In this document: positions 13,070 to 22,078 of the stretch, piece after piece | Layout: every line of letters starts with the position of its first letter | How positions within the stretch are numbered: position 1 is the stretch's first letter | Origin: Gemmatimonadota bacterium | Lineage (GTDB): Bacteria > Gemmatimonadota > Gemmatimonadetes > Longimicrobiales > Gaopeijiaceae | Direction: 5' to 3' | DNA length: 43,447 bases | Assembly: GCA_029879725.1 (NCBI GenBank) | Contig: JAOUPR010000026.1 | Coordinates: 1-43,447 of the forward strand | Notes under the pieces: generated by a model | Told to the model about the DNA's origin: nothing | Databases searched by the model: none | The model's input: only the letters and a program-made list of their open reading frames with translations | Made by a program: the position numbers and the translations under genes

Positions 13070-14674
13070 ATGTACGATTCCAACGCCGACACCGCCCCAC
13101 GCATCGACGCCGTCACCCTGGAGGTGTTTCGCCACCTCTTCACCGCGCTGGCGGAAGAAATGGGTGCCGCGCTCAAGCGTGCGTCCTTCTCGCCGAACAT
13201 CAAGGAGCGCAGGGACTATTCCTGCGCCCTCTTCGCTCCCGGCGGCGACGCCGTGTCCCTCGGCGATCATATGCCGGTGCACCTGGGGGCCATGCCCATG
13301 AGCGTTTCGGCGGCGCTGGACGAACTCGGCGAACTGGGCCCGGGCGATGTCGTGATCGTCAACGACCCGTTCCGGGGGGGGACGCACCTCCCCGACATCA
13401 CCCTGGTCAGCGCCGTCCACGCCGACGACGGCTCCCTTCTGGGATATGTCGCCAGCCGGGCCCATCACAGTGACGTGGGCGGATCGACTCCGGGCTCCAT
13501 GCCGCTGGCCCAGGAGATCTTCCAGGAGGGCCTCAGGATCCCACCGGCGTTCCTGTACCGGAGCGGCTCGCGGAACGACGACCTCTGGCGGACCATCCTG
13601 GCCAACGTGCGGACTCCCGTCGAGCGGGCGGGTGACCTGGACGCGCAGCTCGCGGCGCTCCACACGGGAAGCACCCGCCTCAAGGAGATCGCCCAACGGC
13701 GGGGGGCCGGCGCGACCCTCGCCGCCATGGCGGCCCTGGTGGCCTACGCGGACCGTCTCGTGGAGGTGGGAATCGGGAAGATCGCCGACGGGGTCTACGT
13801 GGCTGAAGACGCCATGGAGAGCGACGGATTCGGCACCGGCCCCATCCCGATCAAGGTGGCGTTGACGGTGGCGGGAACGAGTCTGACCGTGGACTTCACC
13901 GGAACCTCGCCTCAGGTACCGGGCGGAATCAACGCCGTCGCGGCCATCACGTCGTCGGCCACCAGGTACACCGTGCGATGCGTGGTGGAGGCGCTCCTGG
14001 GCGAGCCCCTCCCCGCCGGCGGTGGATCCATGTCGTCGGTGGACATCGTCATGCCCGAGGGATCGCTGGTGAACGCCCTCCCCCCGGCCAGCGTGGCGGC
14101 GGGGAACGTGGAGACCAGCCAGAGGATCACCGACGTCCTCATCCAGGCCTTCCGCCGGGCCCTCCCCGACGTGATGCCGGCCCTTTCCCAGGGGACCATG
14201 AACAACACGACGATCGGCGGCGTCGATCCCCGTAACGGTGAGGTGTTCGCGTACTACGAAACGGTGGGCGGAGGGATGGGGGCCGGCCCCACGGGACCGG
14301 GGCTCTCGGGGGTGCACACCCACATGTCCAACTCCCTCAATACACCCATCGAGGCACTGGAACATGCCTATCCTTTCCGCGTGGTCCGCTACGGACTGCG
14401 GCGCGGGTCGGGTGGCGGCGGACGGCACCAGGGCGGAGACGGGCTCCAGCGCGACGTCGAAGTCCTGGCGCACGCGCGGGTGGCGCTCCTCTGCGAGCGG
14501 CGCGAAGCCGGGCCGGCGGGAGCCCGGGGAGGAGAGCCGGGGCAGCCGGGAGAGAACGTCCTGGTCCGTCGGGGGGTAGAGGAGCGCCTCCCTTCCAAGG
14601 CGACGTTCACGGTGGAACCCGGAGACGTGGTGAGCATCCGATCACCGGGGGGCGGCGGGTGGGGCGCCTCCTGA
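13070..14674 (+). CDS. hydantoinase B/oxoprolinase family protein
   Basis: This is the B-type subunit of the hydantoinase/5-oxoprolinase/acetone carboxylase family, which hydrolyses cyclic amides (N-methylhydantoin or 5-oxoproline types), usually in an ATP-dependent complex with an A subunit. Family hallmarks are RRDYSCALF, GDHMPVHLGAMP, NDPFRGGTHLPDI, RAHHSDVGG, NNTTIGG and the C-terminal VEPGDVVSIRSPGGGGWG. Length (534 aa) fits a full subunit. No hyuA-type gene lies within the window, so its partner is elsewhere or the enzyme acts alone. The ATG at 13070 has only a weak AGGA upstream. A DUF6941-like gene follows after 37 bases on the same strand. Confidence 0.93.
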   Translation: MYDSNADTAPRIDAVTLEVFRHLFTALAEEMGAALKRASFSPNIKERRDYSCALFAPGGDAVSLGDHMPVHLGAMPMSVSAALDELGELGPGDVVIVNDPFRGGTHLPDITLVSAVHADDGSLLGYVASRAHHSDVGGSTPGSMPLAQEIFQEGLRIPPAFLYRSGSRNDDLWRTILANVRTPVERAGDLDAQLAALHTGSTRLKEIAQRRGAGATLAAMAALVAYADRLVEVGIGKIADGVYVAEDAMESDGFGTGPIPIKVALTVAGTSLTVDFTGTSPQVPGGINAVAAITSSATRYTVRCVVEALLGEPLPAGGGSMSSVDIVMPEGSLVNALPPASVAAGNVETSQRITDVLIQAFRRALPDVMPALSQGTMNNTTIGGVDPRNGEVFAYYETVGGGMGAGPTGPGLSGVHTHMSNSLNTPIEALEHAYPFRVVRYGLRRGSGGGGRHQGGDGLQRDVEVLAHARVALLCERREAGPAGARGGEPGQPGENVLVRRGVEERLPSKATFTVEPGDVVSIRSPGGGGWGAS

Positions 14675-14711
14675 AGACGAACAGCGCTAGAGAGACCGAA
14701 CCGGATACGAC

Positions 14712-15125
14712 ATGCAACTTCTCATGGCCGTGGTGTGTGACGACGCCCAGTTGAATCCCGAAGGAAAGCTGGACGTTCGCGGTGTGTTCAACGACCTGTA
14801 CGCTCCCGGCTTTCCCGCCAAGCAGGACCACATGGTGCTGGTGCTGGTGGTGGAGTGGGACCGGGACGACGAGGGACGGCACCAGTTCAGGGTCGACCTG
14901 GAGGACGATGCCGGGAAACCCACCCTTTCCGTGGAAGGGTACTCCGACGTGGACCGCCGTCCCGCGAATCGCCCACCGCCCCGTACTCGCCTCGTCATGC
15001 CGCTGGAGGATGTCGTGTTCCCCCAGGCGGGCGGGTACACCTTCCAGGTGAAGATCAAGGGAAGGACCCTGCGCGGACCGAGTCTGTACCTGGTGGAGTC
15101 GGAAACCGCCCCCTCCGTGGAGTGA
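14712..15125 (+). CDS. DUF6941-like protein (137 aa)
   Basis: This is a small beta-rich protein resembling DUF6941: the start LLMAVVCDDAQLNPEGKLDV, then FPAKQDHMVLVLVVEWDRD and a C-terminal strand pair ending VKIKGRTLRGPSLYLV. The function of the family is not established. It has no signal peptide. The stop codon overlaps the GTG start of the following kinase gene (GTGA), so the two are probably coupled. The assignment is from overall pattern, not from a search. Confidence 0.7.
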   Translation: MQLLMAVVCDDAQLNPEGKLDVRGVFNDLYAPGFPAKQDHMVLVLVVEWDRDDEGRHQFRVDLEDDAGKPTLSVEGYSDVDRRPANRPPPRTRLVMPLEDVVFPQAGGYTFQVKIKGRTLRGPSLYLVESETAPSVE

Positions 15126-15895
15126 GCCCCGCGCCCGGGTACGAGACGCTGCGCGGGCCCTATGGCTCCGCCATCGCCCTGCCTGAGGCGGCGGGCCGTG
15201 TCCACGAGCTTCTGGAAGCCCACCCCATGCTACGCGACTGGGCACGGGCCGGGGCGCGACGGGCCCTCCCCTCGGGACGCGGCGACAGCTATCTGGTATC
15301 CAACCCGATCCCGCCGGGAGACGGACCCGCGTGGGTGGTGCGTCCCATGCGGCGGGGAGGGGCGGTGGCGCACGTCCTGGGGGACCGGTACGCGCGACGC
15401 GGGGTGCCGCGCCCGTTTCTCGAGGCGCGCGCGAGCGCTGAGGCCCGGCGGCGGGGGATCGCCACTCCCCGGGTAGTCGCGGCCGCGGTGTACCCTTCCC
15501 TCCTGTTCTATCGGTGCGACGTGGTGACGGAGTTCGTGGAGGGGGGAATCGAGTTGGCGGCGATCCTCCCGGGAAGTGGAGATGCACGGGGGGTGTCCGC
15601 CCCGGACGCGCTCCGGGCGGCCGGCCGGCTGGTGACCCGTCTGGCCGAAGCCGGGATCGAACACGCCGACCTCAACGCCCGGAACCTCCTTCTCGTCAGG
15701 GACGGCGACGACCTCGAGACCGTGGTGCTCGACCTCGATGGATGCCGGATCGCCCCGCCCTCGTCCGCCCGCTCGGGAAGCGCCATGCGCCGGCGACTGG
15801 AGCGATCCCTGCGCAAGCTGGAGGCCCGGTCCGGCACCCGGCTTCCCCCATCGGCGTGGAAGGCCTGGGAAGCGGAGGGGAGCGCCTCATCATGA
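15122..15895 (+). CDS. Kdo kinase-like / LPS kinase family protein (KdkA/WaaP type)
   Basis: This is a protein-kinase-fold enzyme of the lipopolysaccharide kinase group, which phosphorylates Kdo or heptose in the LPS core at the inner membrane. Visible motifs are RPMRRGGAVAHVLGDRY (74-90), as in the RHYRRGG region of KdkA; RPFLEARASAEARRRGI; the catalytic loop HADLNARN (His181, Asp183, Asn188); and the metal-binding DLDG (204-207). The GTG start at 15122 overlaps the previous stop. The stop overlaps the next start as ATGA, and the next gene is a glycosyltransferase of the heptosyltransferase family, which supports a role in LPS core assembly. Length is 257 aa. The exact sugar acceptor is unknown. 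Confidence 0.82.
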   Translation: MSPAPGYETLRGPYGSAIALPEAAGRVHELLEAHPMLRDWARAGARRALPSGRGDSYLVSNPIPPGDGPAWVVRPMRRGGAVAHVLGDRYARRGVPRPFLEARASAEARRRGIATPRVVAAAVYPSLLFYRCDVVTEFVEGGIELAAILPGSGDARGVSAPDALRAAGRLVTRLAEAGIEHADLNARNLLLVRDGDDLETVVLDLDGCRIAPPSSARSGSAMRRRLERSLRKLEARSGTRLPPSAWKAWEAEGSASS

Positions 15896-16941
15896 CCCGT
15901 GGGCCGGGATCACCTCCTCGCGATGTCTGCGTGGTCATGCTGTCGGCGGTGGGCGACGCCGTACACGTCCTCCCGGTGGTGACCGCGCTGAAGCGCGCCT
16001 GGCCCGAGACCCGCATCACCTGGATCGTCCAGCCGGCGGCCCATTCCCTGGTGCGACACCATCCCGACGTGGACGAATTCATCGTGTTCGACCGGGAACG
16101 GGGGCTGCGGGGGTGGCGCGGATTCCAGGCGCTGGCTCATCGGCTCCGCGACCGGCGGTTCGACCTCGTGCTCGCCCTCCAGGTCTACCTCAAGGCGGGT
16201 TTGATCACCCACCTCGTATCCGCGGACCGCAAGCTCGGATTCGACTTGCGTAGGGCCGGAGACCTCCAGTGGCTCTTCACCACCGAGCGCATCGCGGCCC
16301 ACCCGCCCCAGCACGTGCAGGACCAGTATTTCGAGTTTCTCGACCATCTGGGCGTGAGCCCGGAGCCGGTGGAGTGGCGCCTGGGACTCACGGAGGGCGA
16401 GAGGGCGGATCAGGCCCGCTTCTTCGGGTCCCTGGATGGGCCGGCGTGCGCGGTGGTCCTGGGGACGAGCAGACCGGAGAAGAACTGGCACACCCGGGGA
16501 TACGTCCAGGTGGTGGAGGAGTTGGCCCGGACCCATGGACTCCGCCCCGTGCTGGTGGGCGGTCCGTCACCGCTGGAACGACGCATGGCGGACGAGATCC
16601 TGGCCGGCACGACGGTGGACGTCGTGGACATGCTCGGGGACGGACTGAGACGCCTGCTCTGGCTGCTGGACGGATGCGTCCTCACGGTGAGCCCCGACAC
16701 CGGGCCGTTGCACATCAGTCGCGCGGTGGGCACGCCCGTCGTGGGACTCTACGGACACACCAACCCGAAGCGGTACGGCCCCTACCGCGCCTTCCAGGAC
16801 CTGGTGGTGGACGGATACGCCCGCCACCCCGGCGAGGAGTGTCCTCCGGAGCGGACCTTTCGCGACGGGATGAACCGCGTCACGGTGGAACGGGTGCTGG
16901 AAAAGATATCCCTGGCCATGGAGCGGTACGTTCGTCCATGA
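15892..16941 (+). CDS. glycosyltransferase family 9 (heptosyltransferase-like)
   Basis: GT9 enzymes transfer heptose to the LPS inner core at the cytoplasmic face of the inner membrane. The N-terminal start CVVMLSAVGDAVHVLPVVTA and the donor-binding motif SPDTGPLHISRAVGTPVVGLYG (from residue 267) are diagnostic, and TNPKRYGPY follows as usual. Length (349 aa) is normal. The ATG at 15892 overlaps the stop of the Kdo-kinase-like gene, with GGAGGGG about 11 bases upstream. The gene ends this plus-strand run, and a minus-strand gene converges after 78 bases. Confidence 0.92.
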   Translation: MTRGPGSPPRDVCVVMLSAVGDAVHVLPVVTALKRAWPETRITWIVQPAAHSLVRHHPDVDEFIVFDRERGLRGWRGFQALAHRLRDRRFDLVLALQVYLKAGLITHLVSADRKLGFDLRRAGDLQWLFTTERIAAHPPQHVQDQYFEFLDHLGVSPEPVEWRLGLTEGERADQARFFGSLDGPACAVVLGTSRPEKNWHTRGYVQVVEELARTHGLRPVLVGGPSPLERRMADEILAGTTVDVVDMLGDGLRRLLWLLDGCVLTVSPDTGPLHISRAVGTPVVGLYGHTNPKRYGPYRAFQDLVVDGYARHPGEECPPERTFRDGMNRVTVERVLEKISLAMERYVRP

Positions 16942-17019
16942 TCCGGGTTCCCGTCATGGGGACGCGCTCGTTCCTCCTCGTGTCGGCGACCGGAACGGAT
17001 GCCGTGGCGACGTCTCCCG

Positions 17020-17583
17020 TCAGGCCAGGAGCATCTTCACCAGAAGGACGGTGAACGCGACCGAGGTACCCAGCGCCGCGTGCCATTCCCGGTTGTCCAG
17101 GTACCGCCGGACGCTGAACCCACCCGGGGTCCCGTGGGACACGTCCCTCCCCTCTCCCCCACCGGCAAAGGGAGTCACGCGCGGCAGCATCCGGGGAACG
17201 GCGGCGCGGTATTCCCGGAACACGGGGCCGAAGGCCCGCTCCAACCTTTCCTCCTCCTCGCGCATCACCCGGGGATACACGAGGGCGAAGAACACCAGGA
17301 AGACGACGAGGAACCAACCCCGCCCTCCCGCGATCACGACCCCCGTGCCGAGTATCAGGCTCCCCAGATACAGTGGATTACGCGTGTGCGCGTAGGGGCC
17401 GGACACCGCCAACACCCGGTCCTTGTGGACGCACCCCGCGGCCCACGCCCGCACGAGGAGTCCCACGCCCGCGAGGGACGCACCGGCGGCCAGCGAAGCC
17501 GCGGAGGGGCGTGAAAGCCAGAGGAAGGGTCCGGCGAGGACCCACGCGGCGGGGACCCTGAGCGCCGCTGGACCCCAACTCAC
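17020..17583 (-). CDS. isoprenylcysteine carboxyl methyltransferase-like membrane protein
   Basis: This is an integral membrane methyltransferase-type protein of the ICMT/PEMT family. The motif SGPYAHTRNPLYLGSLILG (His66, Asn69) and the downstream EEERLERAFGPVFREY are the conserved SAM-binding signature. About four hydrophobic segments are visible. The bacterial substrate cannot be read from sequence; phospholipids or other lipids are typical guesses for such homologs. The GTG start at 17583 overlaps the stop of the DUF3108 gene (GTGA). It is the last gene of a minus-strand envelope operon that includes an acyltransferase and a lipid exporter. The C-terminal 40 residues add one more hydrophobic segment beyond the core. 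Confidence 0.85.
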   Translation of the reverse strand: MSWGPAALRVPAAWVLAGPFLWLSRPSAASLAAGASLAGVGLLVRAWAAGCVHKDRVLAVSGPYAHTRNPLYLGSLILGTGVVIAGGRGWFLVVFLVFFALVYPRVMREEEERLERAFGPVFREYRAAVPRMLPRVTPFAGGGEGRDVSHGTPGGFSVRRYLDNREWHAALGTSVAFTVLLVKMLLA

Positions 17584-18452
17584 GGATTGGGAATCCGGGC
17601 CTCCGCGGCCGCCCTCGCGTCCGGGTTGAGGGGGAGACCCTCCTGGATGTTCCGCAGGTGCAACGTGATGGACTGGAATCCGGGGATCTCCGAGCGGAGG
17701 TAGACCATGAGCCTGCGGTCGTCGTCGGTGAAGTGGATCTCGGCGTTCCCACCCTCGCTGAAGAGCCCCTTGGTGCGAATCGTGGGCCGAACCACGATGG
17801 TGTTGAAGGTTCCCGCCGGCACTTCACGACGGTCGCGGCGCACGACTTCGATGACCACCGGATTGCCCTCATCCTTGAAATACCGATTCAGCGTGTACGT
17901 CTTCCCGACCTCCAGCGGCATGGTCCGGAGGAAGTACACGAAGGAGATGTCGTCGAGGGGGAGTGCCGAACCCAACGGACCCGACTCGCCGTTGTCCACC
18001 CGCTCCCACCGGCGCTCGTCCCGATTCATCTCGAAGTGCCGGAAGGCGTGGTACGAGACCTCGTTCACGTCCTGGATGAAGCGGTGGCTCACCAGATTGC
18101 GGATGTCGAACCAGGTGTGGAACTCGTCCTTCACACGTGCCAGGGGAATTCCCGCGTCCAGCCCCATGGTGGCGTGATACGCCGGGCTACCCCGCACGGT
18201 GTCGACGCCACTCACCTCCATGTAGCCGTCGCCCACCGAGAAGATTCCCAGCTTCACCTGGTATTCCAGTCGCTCTCCGGGCCCGAAGGGCGTGGGGGCG
18301 GCGGCCCAGTCGGCCGGAAGGGTCAGAACCCCTGTGGAGTCGCCGTGCGTGTGTTCCAGGACCTCCTGGCCAGGCCTCCGCTCACCCTCCTGAGCGGAAG
18401 CAGCCGTCACCAGGAGCACACCGAACATCCCCACCCAACCCATGGTCCGCAT
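17580..18452 (-). CDS. DUF3108 domain-containing exported protein (290 aa)
   Basis: DUF3108 proteins are periplasmic beta-rich proteins of poorly defined function, often near envelope genes. The signal peptide is clear (MFGVLLVTAASAQE). The mature protein carries the DUF3108 pattern: GERLEYQVKLGIFSVGDGYME, a central YHAFRHFEM..DERRWERV, then TYTLNRYFKDEGNPVVIEV and GLFSEGGNAEIHFTDDDRRL. Three consecutive ATG codons occur at 18458, 18455 and 18452. I use the third because GGGGAGGGG then has about 6-base spacing; an upstream ATG at 18485 overlaps the preceding gene. Its stop overlaps the methyltransferase gene. Confidence 0.86.
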   Translation of the reverse strand: MRTMGWVGMFGVLLVTAASAQEGERRPGQEVLEHTHGDSTGVLTLPADWAAAPTPFGPGERLEYQVKLGIFSVGDGYMEVSGVDTVRGSPAYHATMGLDAGIPLARVKDEFHTWFDIRNLVSHRFIQDVNEVSYHAFRHFEMNRDERRWERVDNGESGPLGSALPLDDISFVYFLRTMPLEVGKTYTLNRYFKDEGNPVVIEVVRRDRREVPAGTFNTIVVRPTIRTKGLFSEGGNAEIHFTDDDRRLMVYLRSEIPGFQSITLHLRNIQEGLPLNPDARAAAEARIPNP

Positions 18453-18474
18453 CATCATCCCCTCCCCGACACCG

Positions 18475-19230
18475 TTAATCCGCATCCGCCACCACGGCTT
18501 CACCCCACGACGTGCTCCGCAAACGAGCCAGAGCCAACAGCGTCTTCCCGGCCCGGAACCGGGAGGGCCGCGTCTGCAACTCGAACCGCGGGCTGAACGA
18601 CAATTCCGCCACACGGCGCGCGTGCGGCGTGAGCACGCCGAGCAACTCCACGTTGGCGGCCCATCCGTCGGACGTCACCAGGGGCCGGTCCTCCCCGCGA
18701 ACCCGAAGCGCCTTCCTGAGCACCACGACCCGGTAGGCGCGCAGCCCGCTGAGCGGATCGGACACGGTGAGACGCTTCCGAACCCTCCTCATCGCGACGG
18801 GAGCCAGGAGCCGGGCGGCCCACCGATTCCTCGGCACCGCATCCGACTTCCGATCCATGCATCCGGCCACGATGTCCGCGCCCCCCTCGAGGAGCTTCAC
18901 CAGCGACACCATGTCCTCCGGGTCCTCGGTGAAGTCCGCCTGGAGCATCACGGCGCAGTCCCGCTTGGGATAACTCGCCACCTCGGCGACCTGACGGAGG
19001 AGTTGCTCCATCCCCCGCCCGTAGCCCACCCCCTCCTCGTTCCGGATCACGGTGAGCGGGAGCACCTTACGGTACCGCTCCAACACCTCGGCGGTGGAAT
19101 CAGAGGACGCATCGTCCAGTACCATGACCCGATAGTCGCGCTCGAACTCCCCCATCACCTTGCGGATCTTCCAGAGGAGAACGCCGAGGGTTTCCGCCTC
19201 GTCGCGCGCAGGTATGCAGATGTAGACCAC
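18475..19230 (-). CDS. glycosyltransferase family 2
   Basis: This is a GT-A fold glycosyltransferase, probably cytoplasmic and membrane-associated, that transfers a sugar from a nucleotide or polyprenyl donor. The N-terminal ICIPARDEAETLG, VLDDASSDSTAEV, GRGMEQLL and AVMLQADFTEDPEDM match the dolichyl-phosphate-mannose-synthase-like branch; ADFTEDP stands at the metal-binding site. No C-terminal membrane segments are present. The GTG at 19230 has GAGGA with 6-base spacing. It follows the acyltransferase gene by 92 bases and lies 22 bases upstream of the DUF3108 gene, so it belongs to the same envelope cluster. The acceptor is unknown. Confidence 0.88.
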   Translation of the reverse strand: MVYICIPARDEAETLGVLLWKIRKVMGEFERDYRVMVLDDASSDSTAEVLERYRKVLPLTVIRNEEGVGYGRGMEQLLRQVAEVASYPKRDCAVMLQADFTEDPEDMVSLVKLLEGGADIVAGCMDRKSDAVPRNRWAARLLAPVAMRRVRKRLTVSDPLSGLRAYRVVVLRKALRVRGEDRPLVTSDGWAANVELLGVLTPHARRVAELSFSPRFELQTRPSRFRAGKTLLALARLRSTSWGEAVVADAD

Positions 19231-19322
19231 TCTCAGTCCTCACTGATGAATCGGGTGCCCGATACACTACGACCGGGGCGGGCCGAACCCCTCGCAGGTC
19301 GACCCCACCGCCGGTCCCATCG

Positions 19323-20249
19323 TTATACCTGCCCGGTGGGCACCTGTTCCGGCGGGGGGCTTCCGGCCGGCCGCGTCTTCCAACGGTGATGTTGCCAGAA
19401 GTAGTCCTCCGGAGAGCGGCGCACGGCCTCCTCCACCATGCGGGTGAAGTCCGCCGTGATCCGTCGCACGTCCGCCCCACGGTCTCCGGTTCGCGGGGTC
19501 GGGACGGGTCGGATCACCACGCGGTGCCGGATCTCGGACGTCTCGTCGCCCACCACGACGGCCAGGAAGAGAGGTGCCCCCGTCCGGAGCGCCAGGACCG
19601 CCGGGCCCGCCACGGTGGACGCGTCCCGGCCGAAGAAGGGAACGAAGACGCCCCCCGGCCCCGCGTCCTGGTCGGCCAGCAGGGCCACCATCCGTCCCTC
19701 CGCCAGGGCGCGGATGGCGCCATGCGCCTCGCCGGCTTGCAGGAGTGCGATCCCCATCGCACCCCGCGCCCGCCGGATCGCCCGGTCCACCCACGGGTTC
19801 GCCACCCGCCGGGCCACGACGCTCAGAGGCACGCCCCACGCCACCAGAGCCGCCCCTCCCACCTCCCAGTTCCCCAGGTGAGCCGTGACCAGGAGCACTC
19901 CCTTCCCACCGGCCAGCGCGTCCCGCACCGACTCCAGGCCGTCCACGCGGGTCCTCCGCCCGATCTCGTCGGACGTGCGGCCCGAGAGGTGCAGGAACTC
20001 CGCGGCCTCACGCCCCAGGCGTCGCCACGACTCCCGCGCCGTCCGCTCGCACCAGGAGGAACTCCGCTCGGGAAAGGCTCGTTCCAGCCGTTCCACCATG
20101 GCGCCGCGCCGGACTCCCAGAGCCCCACCCAGGAGCCAACCGACGAAGGCGCCACCCCGTCGCGCCCACCGCGGTGGGAGTCGTCTCGCCAGGTAGGAGA
20201 AACAGGAGAAGACCAGATACTCCGCCCCATGCCGCAACGCCCGGGTCAT
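19323..20249 (-). CDS. lysophospholipid/lipid A acyltransferase family (LpxL/HtrB type)
   Basis: LpxL-type enzymes transfer a fatty acid to lipid A precursors at the inner membrane. The catalytic HX4(D/E) motif appears as HLGNWE (His124, Glu129), followed by SVVARRVANPWVD, the GRMVALLADQDAG block and VFVPFFGRDAST. The C-terminal EDYFWQHHRWKTRP is typical. Length (308 aa) is normal. The ATG at 20249 overlaps the stop of the ABC exporter gene (ATGA). That pairing of an MsbA-like flippase and a late acyltransferase supports lipid A maturation and export. The acyl chain and exact acceptor are unknown. Confidence 0.92.
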   Translation of the reverse strand: MTRALRHGAEYLVFSCFSYLARRLPPRWARRGGAFVGWLLGGALGVRRGAMVERLERAFPERSSSWCERTARESWRRLGREAAEFLHLSGRTSDEIGRRTRVDGLESVRDALAGGKGVLLVTAHLGNWEVGGAALVAWGVPLSVVARRVANPWVDRAIRRARGAMGIALLQAGEAHGAIRALAEGRMVALLADQDAGPGGVFVPFFGRDASTVAGPAVLALRTGAPLFLAVVVGDETSEIRHRVVIRPVPTPRTGDRGADVRRITADFTRMVEEAVRRSPEDYFWQHHRWKTRPAGSPPPEQVPTGQV

Positions 20250-22072
20250 GGCACGATTCGGATGTCCTCGAACTGGAGGTCGTGGAGTCGTGCGTAGAGA
20301 CCGCCCTGGGGCAGAAGCTCCTCGTGACGGCCTTCCTCGACCAGCCGCCCGTCCTCGATGACCAGGATCGTGTCCGCCCTCCGCACCGTGGAAAGTCGAT
20401 GGGCGACGACGAACACCGTACGTCCGTGGCAGATGCGTTCCAACGCGTCCTGGACGAGGCGCTCGGACTCGCTGTCGAGCGCACTGGTGGCCTCGTCGAA
20501 GATGAGGATGCGCGGATCACGCAGGATGGCTCGCGCGATGGAGAGCCGCTGGCGCTCCCCGCCGGACAACTCGCAGCCGCCTTCCCCGACCACGGTGTCG
20601 TACCCCCGGGGAAGCCGTCGGGCAAATTCGTCGACGTGGGCGATCCGGGCGGCCTCCTCGATCTCCGCCGAGGTCGCCTCGGGCCGGCCATACGCGATGT
20701 TGGCACGCACGGTGTCATGGAACACGACCGTGTCCTGCGACACGATTCCGAGATCCCGGCGGAGAGAATCCACGGCGACGCGCCTCAACTCCATCCCGTC
20801 CAGCAGGATCTCGCCCGTGTACTCGTCGTGGAATCTCCCCAGGAGATCGACGAGGGTCGTCTTCCCCGCTCCCGACGGACCCACCACTGCCACCAGGCTC
20901 CCCGCCGGCACGCGGAAGGAAACGTTGCGAAGCACGGGGTCTCCCGCGCGATATTCGAATGACACGTCCCTGAATTCGACGCTCTCGCGGACGCCGGGAC
21001 ACCGTTCCCCTCCCGTCACCTCCCCCGTTCCGGCCGGAACGTCGAGGAACTCAAGCACCCGGTCCCCCGCGGCGAGCCCGGGTTGTACGAGGGCCGGGAA
21101 GCGCGCGAGGTACTTCATGGGCGCGAACAACTTCAGGCTCAGGCCGAGGAAGCCCACGAAGGCGGCGCTGCTCAGGTCGCCCTCCACCACCACGAGGCGC
21201 GCCCCGTACCAGAGGATGACCACCGTGCCGGCTGTGGCCAGGAGCTCCGTGAGGGGGGCCGCCAGGGCCCTCAGCCGCTCGGTGCGGAGGTAGGTGTCGA
21301 AGTAGGCGCCCGTGAGCCCCTCGAAACGCCGGCGCTCCAGCTCTTCAGCCGACGAAGTCTTGACGAGCCGTATCCCGGCCACGGTCTCGTGGACGTGGGC
21401 GCTCACCTCACCGGCGAGGTGGAGCACCCTCCGGTCCCCCCGGCGGAGGCGATGCACCAGAGGCCCCCACACGCCCATGGTCAGAGGCACGACCACGAAC
21501 GCGGCCGCGGTGAGACGCCAGGAGATCAGAAGCATGGCCGCGAGGGCGACCCCGAGCTCCAGCACCGCCGACGACGCCCGCGCCAGCTCCCGGGTCACCA
21601 CCGCGCGCATGAGCTCCACGTCGTGGATCAAGCGGCTCGCGATCTGTCCGGTACGCGTCCGGCCGAAGTAGGCCAGGTTGCGCCGGAGAAGAGCGCCGTA
21701 GGCCTGGTTGCGCACGTCTCTCGTGACGCTCTGCTCACTCCGCGCGACCAGGAGATTCCGGGCGAAGTCGAAGAGGTTCTTCGCCACGAACACGGCCAGC
21801 AGGAGGAGGATCACCCCCTGGATGGCGTCGAGGGGATCGCCCGAACGATCCACCCACCGGTACACGGTCCGGTCCAGGAGCGCCTCCAGACTCCCGCCGC
21901 CATTCGAGGCGCCCGCCCCGCGCGGTGCGTTGAAGAGCGCGTCCACGAAGGGAATGAGCAGAATATACGCAAACGCGTCGAGAGTGGCGTAGGCGAAGGT
22001 GGCCACCGCCGCCGCCGCGAAGAGATGGAGGTGCGGCCTCACGAACCCGAGGATGCGGAGATAGGATCCCAC
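20246..22072 (-). CDS. ABC transporter, permease-ATPase fusion (MsbA-like lipid exporter)
   Basis: This is a half-transporter with a six-helix N-terminal membrane domain and a C-terminal ATPase, which works as a homodimer. The nucleotide-binding domain has Walker A GPSGAGKTT (near residue 400), Q-loop GIVSQDT, signature LSGGERQRLSIARA, Walker B ILIFDEATSALD and H-loop VAHRLST. This layout is typical of MsbA and related lipid or LPS flippases. The overlap with an LpxL-like gene makes a lipid substrate likely. The GTG start at 22072 has GAGGTGA about 8 bases upstream, inside the stop region of the PorX-like gene 6 bases away. Length is 608 aa. Confidence 0.93.
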   Translation of the reverse strand: MGSYLRILGFVRPHLHLFAAAAVATFAYATLDAFAYILLIPFVDALFNAPRGAGASNGGGSLEALLDRTVYRWVDRSGDPLDAIQGVILLLLAVFVAKNLFDFARNLLVARSEQSVTRDVRNQAYGALLRRNLAYFGRTRTGQIASRLIHDVELMRAVVTRELARASSAVLELGVALAAMLLISWRLTAAAFVVVPLTMGVWGPLVHRLRRGDRRVLHLAGEVSAHVHETVAGIRLVKTSSAEELERRRFEGLTGAYFDTYLRTERLRALAAPLTELLATAGTVVILWYGARLVVVEGDLSSAAFVGFLGLSLKLFAPMKYLARFPALVQPGLAAGDRVLEFLDVPAGTGEVTGGERCPGVRESVEFRDVSFEYRAGDPVLRNVSFRVPAGSLVAVVGPSGAGKTTLVDLLGRFHDEYTGEILLDGMELRRVAVDSLRRDLGIVSQDTVVFHDTVRANIAYGRPEATSAEIEEAARIAHVDEFARRLPRGYDTVVGEGGCELSGGERQRLSIARAILRDPRILIFDEATSALDSESERLVQDALERICHGRTVFVVAHRLSTVRRADTILVIEDGRLVEEGRHEELLPQGGLYARLHDLQFEDIRIVP

Positions 22073-22078
22073 GAGGCG

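Noticed and set aside
12695..14473. Long minus-strand frame ending in the 86-aa protein
   Set aside because: Only the last 86 codons, after a strong ribosome site, look coding. The rest is antisense to the hydantoinase B gene.
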